64,000 nt of DNA from Humulus lupulus (Eukaryota > Streptophyta > Magnoliopsida > Rosales > Cannabaceae), in contig NC_084793.1 in the NCBI RefSeq assembly GCF_963169125.1, positions 45,689,578-45,753,577 on the forward strand. Direction: 5' to 3'. The first letter of the stretch is position 1, and every line of letters starts with the position of its first letter. The position numbers and the translations under genes are program-made. Below the pieces are notes generated by a model. That model did not search any database. It was not told the DNA's origin and saw nothing but the letters and a program-made list of their open reading frames with translations. Of this stretch, positions 44,493 to 55,853 are shown piece after piece.

Positions 44493-47400
44493 ATGTTCGA
44501 GGAACTCCACCAATTACATGAACACGGATTCTACCTCTTCGAGCAAGAAATCTCTGAAATGGCCCGCACACGAGATACTCCCGAAGGCAACGTAAGAATG
44601 AGAGCCCGAGAGCAGAGTGGGGAACAAGTCGTCCGTTTCGACCTCCATGAGGTGGTGAGGCCTACAATGTTCGAAGACTCGGGGCTCATAGTGGAGGAGG
44701 TAAACGAAGCCCCCGTTCCACATCCTTTGCAAAAATACCAGGGTGAGGCATTCGAGGCAGAGAATTATCGTACTCTGCTCTGACATTCCAAAGCTCAAGA
44801 GGCGATCGTGAGGTACTACTCAGTCGAGGAGAAATGCCTCATCCACCTCTACCAGGAGTCTGAGCGGGCGTATCACAGTGTCTATGGCTTGGGTTCTTGG
44901 AGCTAGGCCCACCTAATGGCAAGGACTACCCCCTCAAGCAGTACTTCGTTAACTTCTTGAAGTACACGGGGATAGCTCCATTGTAGCTCTCCCCCAATGG
45001 CTATAGAGTGCTCGCGAGGATGTATGTTCTGTTCTAGAAGCAGAAATGGTCGGAGCCTTCACCAGTAGAGATCCTATATTTCTATAGTTTCAAGACCACC
45101 CCTCGAAAGAAGGGTTCCAAGTGGGATGGATACTATGCTCTGGTGAAGTATCTGACTTAGTCGCTCAACTACAAGGCTCCCCACCATAACGAGAATCATG
45201 GTTGGGACTTCAAGGATGCCTTATTCTTTACGAACGGCTTCCCGGCCCATTGTAATCCGACCTTAATTCTAAACTTCGCCCGAGTAGGTGAGTATATTTC
45301 TGAATGCGCATATTCTTTGCCTCACTAGGGACCTTTCTGTATTCTATACTTAGTCAATTCATTTTGAATAGGCCCTTTCTGCCGAACTCCATACGTCCAG
45401 ATTTTCGAGGATCATCTCTAGGCGATAAAGGCTCTCCTCGACTGGGACTTAGATCTTAGCGTCCTAGTAACAGAGTCAAATCTCATTAGGACAGGGCTTC
45501 TCAATATCGAACAACGAATAAGAAACCTGGAGCTGACCAAATATCGCTAATCCAAAAAGTCTCGGGAGTTGACGTCTTGCCATATCAACTACATAGAAGG
45601 GCTGGCCAAAACAGCATTTCATAGATGGTTGGCAGAGGAAAGGCTAGTAAACGCTCGGGCCAAGTAGAGGCATGAGAAGCCCATGAAGATCAGTAGCTCT
45701 AGGAATAGCTTTAGGCAGGGATGGAAGCTTCCCACCCAGACTCAGGTAACTCACCTCTCGTCTTGACGTCTGCTTCCCGAGTAGGTGATAGGATAAGTCT
45801 CAGGCATGTCTGGGCTTCTCCAGCCCTCCTCCGTTGCAGTCAAATCTCACATCAGCCTTGGACTAGGGAAGAATTCCAAGACTACCTAGATCTCGTAGAT
45901 GTTTACCTCCACCACCCTAGGAGGCAACCTACCTCCAGTGGGTTTGTACCCTTAGACCGAGTGACATCCTTGACCTCGAGCTTGTTTTGCCAATATGGCA
46001 CCGATATTAGCTGCAATGCAAGGAATATTGGAGTACACCCTCAATGTTTGCACCGAGGCTCAACTCACGGTGAGGCTCCGAGTAGCTTATTTTATTGTAT
46101 TATCCTTGTGTAGTATGTATACTAACCTTTTGCCTTGTTCCTGCAGCTCAGATGGGATTGGTGGATGTTGCTCGGTCTGCCTTAAGGTTGGGAATGCCCC
46201 CTAGATCTTCAGCGAGAGAGGGGTCATCACGTCCTCGGGAGTGACCCAATCCCTCTCCTCTAGCAAAGAAGTAGAGAGTTTCCACTCCTTCTGTGGAGTC
46301 CGTTGCAGTTGACATGCCCCCGGTGGTGGAGATCCCCTCATCGCCCAGGCCAGACGAAGCGGCACAAGATGTAAGGCCGGAGGTGGTACAAGAGGTAAGG
46401 CTGGAGGGGGTACCAGAGCCGGACCAAGGGTCGGTCCATGATTAAGAGCAGGAGGCGGTGCCACCCCAAATCCGTCTCCTTGTGTATCTTGAGAAGTATG
46501 AGGGGGGCTTGTTGGAGCAGTATAAGAGGATGCTTCAACACTTCGAAGCCAGGCTATAAGAAGGTAACAAAGCTTTGCACGAGAGAGCCAAGGCCCTCTG
46601 GCAGCTCAAGCCACCTCGAGAGAGGCCCCTGGTCCCCTAATCGGCCAAGCTGAGCTAGAGACCCTGTTCTCCGCTAAGTTAGGAGACATAGTTTCCCCTC
46701 TCGTTGCCGAGCTCTTTTAGGGGGTTAGCTCCACCATGTGAGAGTTAACTTCCCGAAGCTTCTCCTAACTTGGCGATAGTAACGAGGCATCTCTCGTGGC
46801 CTCATGTCAGTACGCTTCTGTCCGGGTATGTTAATCACTCCTGCTCTTGGGTTCAACTTATCTAGATGTTATTGAGCTAACACATTTGTCTTACTCTATT
46901 TTTTGTTTTGCAGTCTGCCTTAGCCTATCAACCCCTGGGAGACATTATGATGGAGAAATCATATGAGCTCCAGAGATCCCAGGACAAGATTGCCTCTCTC
47001 AAGGAGAAAACGAAGGGTTCTCGGGAAGAACTTGCCCAAGGCAATGCTGCCCTCGAGGCTGAGCAAAAATGCTATCGGGAGCTCAAGGATACCCTCTAGA
47101 AAGCCTCCAAGGATTTGAAGCAGGCCAAAGGGGAAAAGCAGGTGGCTGTTGACGGCATGCAACGAGCCTAGGAGGAGGCCAAGAAAGCTACGGCTGAGAT
47201 CGCCCGAGTGGCCTTGGAGAATTCTCAGCTCCAGGAGTACGCTAAGGAGGCTACTGATCGGGCTGAGCTAGCCGTGAGGAAGACCCTCCAAGCCATGGAG
47301 ATGAATAGGTCTGCCATGTGCCAGGTGGAGAAGCTTAACCAGGAGACCAAGTATATCGCCAAATACGCCTTTGATGTAGCCTTGTATCACAATTAGGATA

Positions 47401-47570
47401 TGAACCTGGAATTCATCGGGGATCCCGAGAAGTATAAGTTCCTTTTCAATGAGTGCCTCCGAGCTTCCCAAGCTGTCGAAGCTTCCCCAGTTGCCGAGGT
47501 GGCCCAAGCGAGTGGTGCCCCGAGCGTGGATTCGATCATAGAACTGGTGGCGGAGGTTCCCGAAGACTGA
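44493..47570 (+). pseudogene. Antisense gene of Tat element B, broken
   Basis: Start ATG 44493 (MFEELHQL). Exon 1 runs to about 45287 (donor GTGAGT) and contains the gypsy-type domain (QYFVNFLKYTGIAPL, NGYRVLARM, SPVEILYFYSFK, ALFFTNGF), with several stops (44781, 44904 and later). A second exon begins about 45372 after TTTTGAATAG. Later acceptors TTCCTGCAG (near 46146) and TTTTGCAG (near 46914) precede further exons. The last, 46915-47570, is a coiled coil (SYELQRSQDKIASLKEK, then Ala/Glu/Lys-rich) with stops at 47097, 47169 and 47394. Middle exon limits are uncertain. Confidence 0.65.
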
Positions 47571-48974
47571 GCATAACTTTTGTATTCGGGCCTGCTTACC
47601 ATAAACTTAGCGGGGTATAGACAAACAATCATTTGAACCCCGAGCATACTTGTAATTATCCACCCATTTAAGAATTATGTGACTTGCATTTTTTTTTTAT
47701 TTGGTTTGGTTCTATGAATTCACCGTAACTTAAATTGTCACTCGAATAAGCACTCAAACCATTTTTAAACTCTTGGTTCTATAAATTCAGCATAACACGA
47801 AGGTCACGAGAACAAGAACTCAAAGTCTTGGTTCTATAAGTTCAACATAACACGAATGTTACGAGAGCAAGAACTCATGCCTATTTTATAAAACTTGGTT
47901 CTATAAATTCAACATAACACGAATGTCATGAGAACAATAACTCATACTTGTTTTAAAAAACTTGGTTCTATAAATTCAACATAACACGAATGTCACGAGA
48001 ACAAGAACTCGAATCGTTTTAACATTTAGTTCTATAAATTCAGCGTAACACGAATGTCACAAGAACAAGAACTCAAATCATTTTAACACTTGGTTCTATA
48101 AATTCAATGTAACACGAATGTTATGTGAACAAGAACTCAAGCTATTTCAAATACTTGGTTTCCACGTTTAGTATCTTGTAGGACCGCAGCCCTAGAAGTA
48201 GCTTTGATGCAAAATTTACTGCAGGTCTTTAATTGTCGCCTCATGCCCCTACAACCCGAAGACTTGGGCTTTAAGGGGTTCTGGCAAGTGAAAACAATTG
48301 CCCCCGAGTATGCACTATTTGGGAGGTGAAGTTAACAAGATGCCCAGGCGCAGGCTGCCTGGGTATCCATTTGTATTGCACATATTAGAATTTGGTTATT
48401 ACTCTCCGGGTGCGCGCTATCCTCGGGAGGTAACCAAAATTCTTAAGTTTGTTATACTGGCTTTTCTAAATATGGGATACAATGATATTAGAGGCGCTTC
48501 ACTCGTCGACTAGCCAAGCTTCCCATATCACAGATTTCCCGGGGCCAAGTATGGGTACTCGGCCTTCCGTTCGCATCTCAAGGCCAAAATCTTGGTCGGA
48601 GCTCCTTGGGATCGGTGTCCGCGAGAGATGACCATAGTCTATTCTCGCGCTACTTGGGTTATCTAGCTCTTAGGTAATAAGCTTAGTTCTACCTAGAATA
48701 TGCTACCTTCAAGGGTAGACTATTAGTTTCCTATTTCCTAGGTTGTTCCCTGTGAGGCGCGGTGCTGCCCTAACTCCATGCCCCCAAGTGATCAGAGACT
48801 AGTCTACGGTCACTTGTCCAAGCGAGCAGGTGCTCATTACACAACATTAACATGATATAATGGAAACTAAACACAAGCAAAACAAAAAAAAATTCTTACC
48901 GTGTTTTATATATACGGTTTCCATTACATGTGCCCGAAGGCTACAGGGGATATTACAGAAATAAAATATGTTTG
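47571..48974. other. Convergent 3' region of element B
   Basis: No gene. It contains the tandem array (47704-48165) and about 800 bp of spacer up to the end of pol. The small open frame 48298-48513 has no recognisable domain. Confidence 0.5.
47704..48165. repeat. Tandem array of element B, about seven units of 55-68 bp
   Basis: Units share CTTGGTTCTATAAATTCA, ACATAACACGAATGTCA and GAGAACAAGAACTCA, with starts near 47704, 47772, 47827, 47893, 47960, 48024, 48090 and 48153. It lies at the same place as the arrays of A and D, but the sequence is unrelated. Confidence 0.88.
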
Positions 48975-49480
48975 TTGCCAGGCGAAGATGGTCGGCATTC
49001 CAGGCGTGAGGAATCATCTCTTCATTAAGTCATGCTAATTTATATGTTCCTGGACATACAATGCTCTTGACCTGGTATGGGCCCTCCCAGTTGGGTCCCA
49101 GCACTCCTGCACCTAGATCTTGGCCACTATGGCGTATTTTACCCCTCATTTCCCTGTGGGAAAATACCCGATAAGGTTGATGCCCCGGATGGTAAAAGGC
49201 CATGGGATGGTCATTTGAGGCGCTCGGGGAATGTTGGCGAAGCGCTAACATTTGTCGCATTTCTTGACGTAATCCATTGCATCTCCATTCATGGTGGGCC
49301 AAAAATACCATTGCCTTAAGATCTTCTTGGAAAGGCTTTTCCCCCTGGCGTGATCACCGCAGAAATCCTTCATGTACCACTCGCAGTATTAAACTGGCTT
49401 CTTGCTTGGACACGCAATGAAGCAGGGACAAAGAAAAGCCTTGCCTATAAAGCCTATTATCCATAATTATGTACCTCGGC
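48975..49480 (-). pseudogene. pol: Integrase remnant of element B, catalytic core deleted
   Basis: The zinc-finger end (YVKKCDKC-like) and the first core strand (WPFTIRGINLIG, with N in place of the first catalytic D) run within about 90 bp into the C-terminal GAGVLGPNWEGPYQVKS (49030-49311). The two other catalytic residues are missing, so the core was deleted. Confidence 0.75.
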
Positions 49481-49482
49481 AC

Positions 49483-51300
49483 CTAGTACAGCAACTTCCG
49501 AGCTACCTTCTTGTCTTGGGGAAACTCCCCGAAGACTAGGTATTTAACTATTGGCTCCATCCACCCATCTTGGGGTTGTACTGTTTCCACCTCATCTGGA
49601 GCCAAGATACTCGGAGACTCCAAGTAGTCGATGGGGACCACATTGATTAACTCAGTGTCTTTGGTCATAGCCAACTTTGCCAGGGTGTCTGCATTAGAAT
49701 TTTACTCCCTCGACATTTGCTGAATAGTGAAATTTCAGAAGTTGTGCATCATTTCTTGAGCCTTTTCCAAGTATGCTGCCATTTTTGTTCCCCGAGCCTG
49801 GTATTCTCTGAGAATTTGGTTCACCATGAGTTGGGAATCGCTAAATATCTCAAGTCCTGCGGCCTTGAGCTCTAGTGCCGCATGAAGTCCAGCGATTAAG
49901 GCTTCGGACTCTGCTTCGTTATTAGAGGCGCTAAACCTGAAGCGGAGAGCACTATACACTCTATGCCCCTCGGGGGAGACCAAAATAAGTCCCGCCCTTC
50001 TACCACTCTCATTTGAAGCCCATCATAAACAACTTCCACACTTGTCTGACCACTGGGGTGTTCTCGGTTCTCTCGTGATTCCTGATGCACTCGGTGATGA
50101 AGTCGGCGAGTGCTTGTCCTTTTATGGCAGTCCTCGGGAGGTAGCTTATGTCGAACTGAGTTAACTCTACCGACCACTTCAAGAGCCTTATCGATGATTC
50201 AGGATCCTGCAGGACTTGTCTGAGCGGGTGGTGAGGACCTTAATTGGATGCGCCTGGAAGTAGGTTCTTAGCTTATGAGAGGCCACCATCAAGTAGAAGG
50301 TTAGCTTCTCCATCGATGGATACCTAGATTCTGCCCTGAGGAGTCTCTTCCTGATGTAATAGACGGGGTGTTGAATGTGGCATTCCTCCCTAACCAACAT
50401 GACACTAACGGCGTCTTCCGACATGACCATGTAAAGTAGGAGGGGCTCTCCGTCCACTAGCTTGGATAGGATCGAAGGGTTTTCCATGTGCGTCTTGAGC
50501 TATTGGAATGCCCGTTCGCACTCTTCTATCCTTTCAAACCTCTGACTCCCTCAGAGAATATTGAAGAAAGGGACGCATTTTTTCGTTGCCTTGGAGACAA
50601 AACGGTTCGAAGCTGCGATTCTCTCTATCAAGCTTTGAACATATTTATGATTCTAGGGAGAAGGCATTTTGATTAAGTCCTTGATTTTTTTGGGGTTTGC
50701 CTCAATCCCCCAAGCGCTTACGATGAAGCCTAAAAACTTGCCGGAGGCCACCCCAAATGTGCCCTTTTGGGGGTTGAGCTTCATTCTGAACCGACAGAGC
50801 ACCGTGAAGACCTCAGCTAGGTTGCCTACATGATCTAGGGTGGTCCGGTACTCAACCAACATATCATCTACATAGACCTCCATGTTTTTCCCTAACTGAT
50901 TCTTGAACATTCTATTAACCAGCCTTTGGTAAATGGCGCTGATGTTCTTCAATCCAAAAGGCATCATGATGTAATAATAGACACCCTTGTCAGTTTGGAA
51001 GCTAGTGTGCTCCTGATCAGCGACATGTATCGATATTTGGTTATATCCTGAGTATGCATCCATAAATGATAGCACCTCGTAACCGGAGGCGGCATCAACC
51101 ATCTGATCTATCTTGGGGAGTGGAAAACAGTCCTTCGGACAAGCCTTGTTAAGGTATGAAAAATATATGCATGTCCTCCAAGTGCCATTCAGCTTTGGCA
51201 CGAGGACAGGATTGGACAGCCACTTGGGATATTGGGCTTCTCGGATAAACCCATTGGAGAGGAGCTTGTTAACCTTGGCTTTGAGGGCCTCTTTTCGAGT
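49483..51300 (-). pseudogene. pol: Reverse transcriptase-RNase H of element B, broken
   Basis: RT is 50653-51201: SFMDAYSGYNQ, MPFGLKNISAIYQR and active site YVDDML are intact. RNase H pieces are at 50188-50487, 49735-49983 (ASNNEAESEAL, SDSQLMVNQ) and 49483-49674. Frames change between them. Confidence 0.82.
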
Positions 51301-54300
51301 TTGGTCAAATGTCTGTTACTTCTTCTACAAGGGAGCAAAGATTGAGTCGACATTCAAGGCATGGCATATGACATTTGGATCAATGCCAGTCATGTCGGAC
51401 TGCTTCTCGGAGGAAGACCACTAATGCTTACACATCTTGGTTCTGTCGGAGGAAGACCACTAATGCTTCTCGGACCTCCGTTTTCAAGCCTCCCTCGAAT
51501 TTCACCTTCCTATCGGGGGTGGAGGTATCTAGAACCACCTCCTCTTAAACCCTTATGTCTAACTCGTCAGGCCCCGAGTCCTGCACAACTCATACCTCTG
51601 GGGTCTCAAAGCTTTTGGAAACTTCCTCCCTTACCATCATCACGGGAGCCTTAAGGGAGACATTGTAGCATTGTCTAGCCTCTTTCTGGTCACCATGGAA
51701 TGTGCCAATTCCTACATCCATGGAGAATTTCATGCACAAATGACGAATGGAGGTGACTACCCTGAACTCCACCAGTGTTGGTTGTCCGAAAATGGCATTG
51801 TATGCCGAGAGACAATCCACCACCATGAAGGTGCATTACTTAAAGGCCTGGCAAGGTACCTTTCCGAGCAACATCGAGAGCTTTATCTGCCCCATTGGGA
51901 TGAGGGCTTCTCCCGAGAACCCATAGAGTGTCAAGGCGCATGATGACAAGTTTGCTGTAGTCAGCCCTATCTTCTTGAAGGCTGATTTAAATAGGATATT
52001 CGCCAAACTCCCGCTGTCTACCGAAATTCACGCCACCATTTTGTTGGAAATTTGGCTCTCAATCACCAATGAATCGTGATGCGGGAAATGCACTCTTCGA
52101 GCATCGTCTTTGGAGAACGTTATGACTTGGTCAGTCATTCGCGACATTTGGGCAGGTAATTGGGTCAAAGCCATTACCTCACCATCGTGGTTCAAAGCTC
52201 TTGCATACCTGTTCTGCAAGCTTCGTGAGGTGCCCCCCAGGTGAGGTCCTCCTGAGATGGTTCCTACCCGCCCATTTATTGGAGGAGGCCCTTGGGCTGC
52301 TGGATACTGGGGACCTACAAGAATTGCTGTCGGGACCTGAGGTGTGGCAGGTGGGATCGTCAACCCGACCAGCTTAATGAGGTTCTCAATCTCATCCTTG
52401 AGCTGGCGACACTTGTTAGTGTGATGCCTTATATCATTGTGGAAACAACAAAATTTGCCAGGGTCTCGCCTATCCCTATCTCTTCGGATAGGCTGTGGCT
52501 TTCTGTAGAGCACGTGTTGTGTCGTGGCCATGAAGATGTTCTCTCGGGATTCCACCAAGTCAATATATTCAGAATACTGCGAGATGTACTTTTCGCCTGA
52601 TGCGATTCCCTTTTAGGGATGTGTCTCTGTTTCCCCTGGGTTTGCGACCCTTACCCTTCCCTCCGCACCTTGTGCCACTGGGAGCTCGACTGGATTAAGC
52701 CAGATGGGATGGGGTGACAACTCCAGCACTGAATGTAGGTTGAAAAGTGCTTTATCCAGTGGGCGCTGCCCTAAACCTTGCCGGAGACATACGAAATCCA
52801 GGAGCAGACATGGCGCTACAACCGGAAGGGGCAGCACTATGGCTTGGCTGGGCTCCCAACGACCCCTATTGAATGTGAACATAGAGGGAGTATTGGATCC
52901 CCGAGGCCATGGGGTCAGGAGTGGGTGAGGCAGGGAAAAGGGCGGATGCTCCGAATGCCCTGATCTGGGCGTCTTCCCAACTAATGTATTCTTGAGCCCA
53001 ATGAATGAAGTCGTCGAGACGCCGACATCCCCTTCGCTGGAGATCATCCCAGAGTGAGGATCCCATGTAGATGCCAGCCTGTAATGCCATCAGTTGTTGG
53101 CCATCATCGACCCTCTTAGTCCTTGTCGCTTCTTCTTTGAAGTGTTTAATGTAGCCCTTGGGGGTCTCAGACGGTCCTTGCTTGATGTTGGCCAAGGCAT
53201 TGACCTCAAAGCTTACCTACCAAACTCCTATGAACTATCTTCGGAAGGTGGATGATAACTATTGCCATGTTTGAATGGAACCTTGTCGCAGCTTCTTAAA
53301 CAATTTGTCTGCCTGTTAGGGTGAGGGGGAACACATGACATTTTGCATCGTCAGAGACACGATGCACCGACATTAGCCTGTTGAACTTGGACAAATGGTG
53401 TGTGGGATCCCAACCACCATCATAAGTTGGTATGGACGACATCTTGAATCCCAGAGGTAGTGGGGCCTCAACAAGGTGAGGAGCACATGGCTCTACCTCC
53501 TCATCTTCTGAGTTAGACTTGTGACCTTGTCAACTAGCCATTATGAGCATTATTTTCTTAAAGCTTTCTAATTCTAATCAGAGAGGATTGCGATCCCGGT
53601 TGATGCTTTATGTCGACAGTCTCTTCTCTGAGCGTTGAGATTGTCTCAGAGATCTGATGGGCCTCTACCAGTAGGCTCATGTAACCCGACCTTATTAAAC
53701 CTCTGAGCATTGAGGTTATCTCATAGGTCGGACCATCCTCGGAACACACCGTTATCTTCTAGGCAGGCCACCTCAGTTTCTCCATTGGACTCGATTTTGT
53801 TTACCAAGATACTGATGCCTCGTTTCCAATTCAGTGAGGCATTCCACGAGCGATTATTCCTGTGGGACTGGTTAGGTCCCAAAGGGACACAAGCTCTAGG
53901 CCTCGAGCGATCCATATGAGCACGTCGGGGTGGAGGGCTGCGAGCTCCACGGGCGTTGCCTGCCTAGTGGTGTCCTCAGGCCCTTGCTTCATTAGCATGA
54001 TCAGTTTGCTGTAGAGTTGGGTGGCCTTCGGGCTCTTCACGTGCCCTCTTGTGCTTTGAAGCAGTGTCATCATTGGCCTTTCCTTTACCATGATCCTACA
54101 ATGGCACTGCGGCTCCAACTCCTGCTGGGTGCCCAGTGGGCACCCTAGCTGGCGGATCCTGCGCCTCAGTAGTCGAGTGCTCAGGAGGCACATCAGTTGT
54201 GTTGACAGGTGGCACTCCAACAAGGTGCGCAAGTGGCACACCTGTTGGGTGTCTAGCTGGTGCATTTCTGTTGAGGACCACATGCAACCCTTGGGCTGCA

Positions 54301-54505
54301 AGAGTGGCCTTCATGGCGAGCACCATCTCCTGAAGAGTAGCGATGTTACCTTCTTGAGCATCAAGTTTTTGTTGTTGGGTAGCCACCTACTTGCGGAGCA
54401 CCACCACCTCCGGCATCTCTTCTGCCTCCATGGGCTGGGGATCTGTATCCTCATAGTACCCTTGGTCGACATCATTATCTTCGTCGTCATACTCAGAATA
54501 CTCAT
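51301..54505 (-). pseudogene. gag: Gag-protease of element B, broken
   Basis: Gag pieces: N-terminal 54096-54386, central domain 52866-53195 (PSETPKGYIKHF, SSLWDDLQRRG), knuckle CCFHNDIRHHTNKC in 52028-52558. Post-protease segment SAYNAIFGQPTL in 51590-51826. Many stops; the protease active site is not readable. Confidence 0.72.
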
Positions 54506-54853
54506 CGTGTTAGGCGGCGTAGTGGGTGTTCGAACTGTCGAGTCGTACACTCGACAACACTATTAACGGATCGCCCATGAAGGTTGTCAGACGATCCTTT
54601 GACTCTGAAAACCTGCACCCACTGATACATTACTCCACCTCCTAGGTCCGAGTTGGAGAACCTCCATCTCCGAGACCGAACATCGACAAATAACTCACCA
54701 AGACATCTACTGCCCCCTACGGATAAAACCTAATCTAGGAAGACCTTTTCTCCGACTACAGGCCTCGGGCAGTAACATGCCTCGAGGATGTCCACAAATA
54801 TTCAAGCCAACCACTGGGGGGTTGCCACATGTCGGTGGTGAAAAATATGGACA
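54506..54853 (-). repeat. Truncated 5' LTR of element B
   Basis: Aligns with 41067-41413 of the 3' LTR. The junction to gag leader at about 54506 lacks the U5 part and PBS, so this copy could not start reverse transcription. Confidence 0.85.
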
Positions 54854-55073
54854 ACAATATTATCAACAGTCAAGGGCAAGCTAGGCCCTATCATTATATC
54901 TCATGCTTCCTAATAAGGCATGTAGGCAAAGCATTTATATCCTATTTAAGCAGTTAAACACATAACCACATAAATAGTTACCAAACCCTGAGTGGTGCTT
55001 ATCTTTAGTGACGATTGTACATGCCCAGCTTGTCTTTAGGAACCCTTAACCTTGGCACGCTCTGATACCAAGT
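54854..55073 (-). other. Leader and primer-binding site of chromovirus F
   Basis: 55059-55070 read on the minus strand is TGGTATCAGAGC, complementary to the 3' end of initiator methionine tRNA, three bases from the LTR at 55074. Confidence 0.92.
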
Positions 55074-55762
55074 TGTAACGCCTTACTACTCAGGGACCGT
55101 TACACTATGTATTTTATATAGTGCTAAACTCTCTAAACGAGTCATTTGGCCATAACCGTATAACTAAACATGATTAACGGTTTAGGGTTAAAAATTTTGG
55201 TCAAAGATACAATTGTTTCACTACAACGTTTACTTTATACATAGGGTCCCAAAATACATTTAAAAAGGTTAATTACAATGGAAAAAGTTACAACCAGCTG
55301 AGCTACGTGGAAAAATAGGGTTTGACCCTAGTTCCTCTTTAAAACCCTGACCATGGTGGTCGAGTAGCTGCATATGTAGACATCGCCACCTAAGATCTCC
55401 AACTCAAGGATGGTCCAACTTTCTTTTCCCCTTACCTGCACCACAAAGCACCCGTGAGCCAAGACTTAACAAGAAAACTTAAACATGCTCATAAGCAGTT
55501 AAAAACATGTTCCTAATCATAATAAGTATGCCTAGCAGTAATAACCTTACTCATGCATGCATACCATTCATATAAATGATAACAATGTCATATTGGGCCA
55601 ATAGCACAAGATAAATGATCAATGAATCATACCGGGGTCCAATGCCCAAATTACATGATTAATGAATCATACTGGGGTCTAATGCCCAAATTACATGATT
55701 AATGAATCATACTAGAACTCCACACCCTAGTATATGATTAATAAATCATATTGGGGCTTAGC
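55074..55762 (-). repeat. 5' LTR part of chromovirus F
   Basis: Starts TGTAACGCCTTACTACTCAG on plus and aligns with 33042-33760, including the palindromic 40-bp units (55610-55750). The upstream half is missing beyond about 55762. Confidence 0.82.
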
Positions 55763-55853
55763 CAAGTGTTCCTTATTGGCCCCACATTTAGGAGCAATGT
55801 GGGGGCCTACATCAAGGAATACTTTTTGACTACTGACCTGGTCGCAGAAAATC
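55763..55853 (+). other. Coding-like remnant left of solo LTR
   Basis: One frame reads AYIKEYFLTTDLVAEISPSSKE across the later insertion site, weakly like the QYFVNFLKYTG segment of antisense gene B; the match is too short to be sure. It continues at 58368 into a GTAACG donor-like site. Confidence 0.35.

Larger units (their letters stand above)
40622..54853 (-). mobile_element. Tat-lineage retrotransposon B, decayed, 5' LTR truncated
   Basis: Complete 3' LTR (40622-41413), polypurine tract, antisense gene, tandem array, degenerate integrase, RNase H, RT, protease and gag, then only 348 bp of the 5' LTR (54506-54853). The PBS and the U5 part of the 5' LTR are lost. Flanks ATAAT (40617-40621) and ACAAT (54854-54858) agree at four of five bases, and the chromovirus leader continues on both sides. 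It holds a Tekay-type LTR at 41894-44185. It belongs to a more distant Tat subfamily than A and D. Confidence 0.85.
33042..55762 (-). mobile_element. Tekay/Del-type chromovirus F, decayed and twice interrupted
   Basis: Minus-strand order: 5' LTR part (55074-55762), PBS for initiator Met tRNA, leader, [Tat element B], gag, protease, RT, [solo LTR], integrase, chromodomain start, 3' LTR part (33042-34209). The retained sequence without insertions is about 6 kb. Both LTRs are truncated at their 5' portions: the 3' LTR joins the chromodomain abruptly near 34209, and the 5' LTR joins foreign sequence near 55762. All coding parts carry stops. No target duplication could be verified. Confidence 0.8.

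Noticed and set aside
46201..46464. Pro-rich minus-strand frame opposite antisense gene B
   Set aside because: Shadow of Gly/Val-rich codons of the plus-strand exon.
55059..55070. Possible fragment of a tRNA gene
   Set aside because: Only the 12-base match to the Met tRNA 3' end exists, in the position of a primer-binding site.
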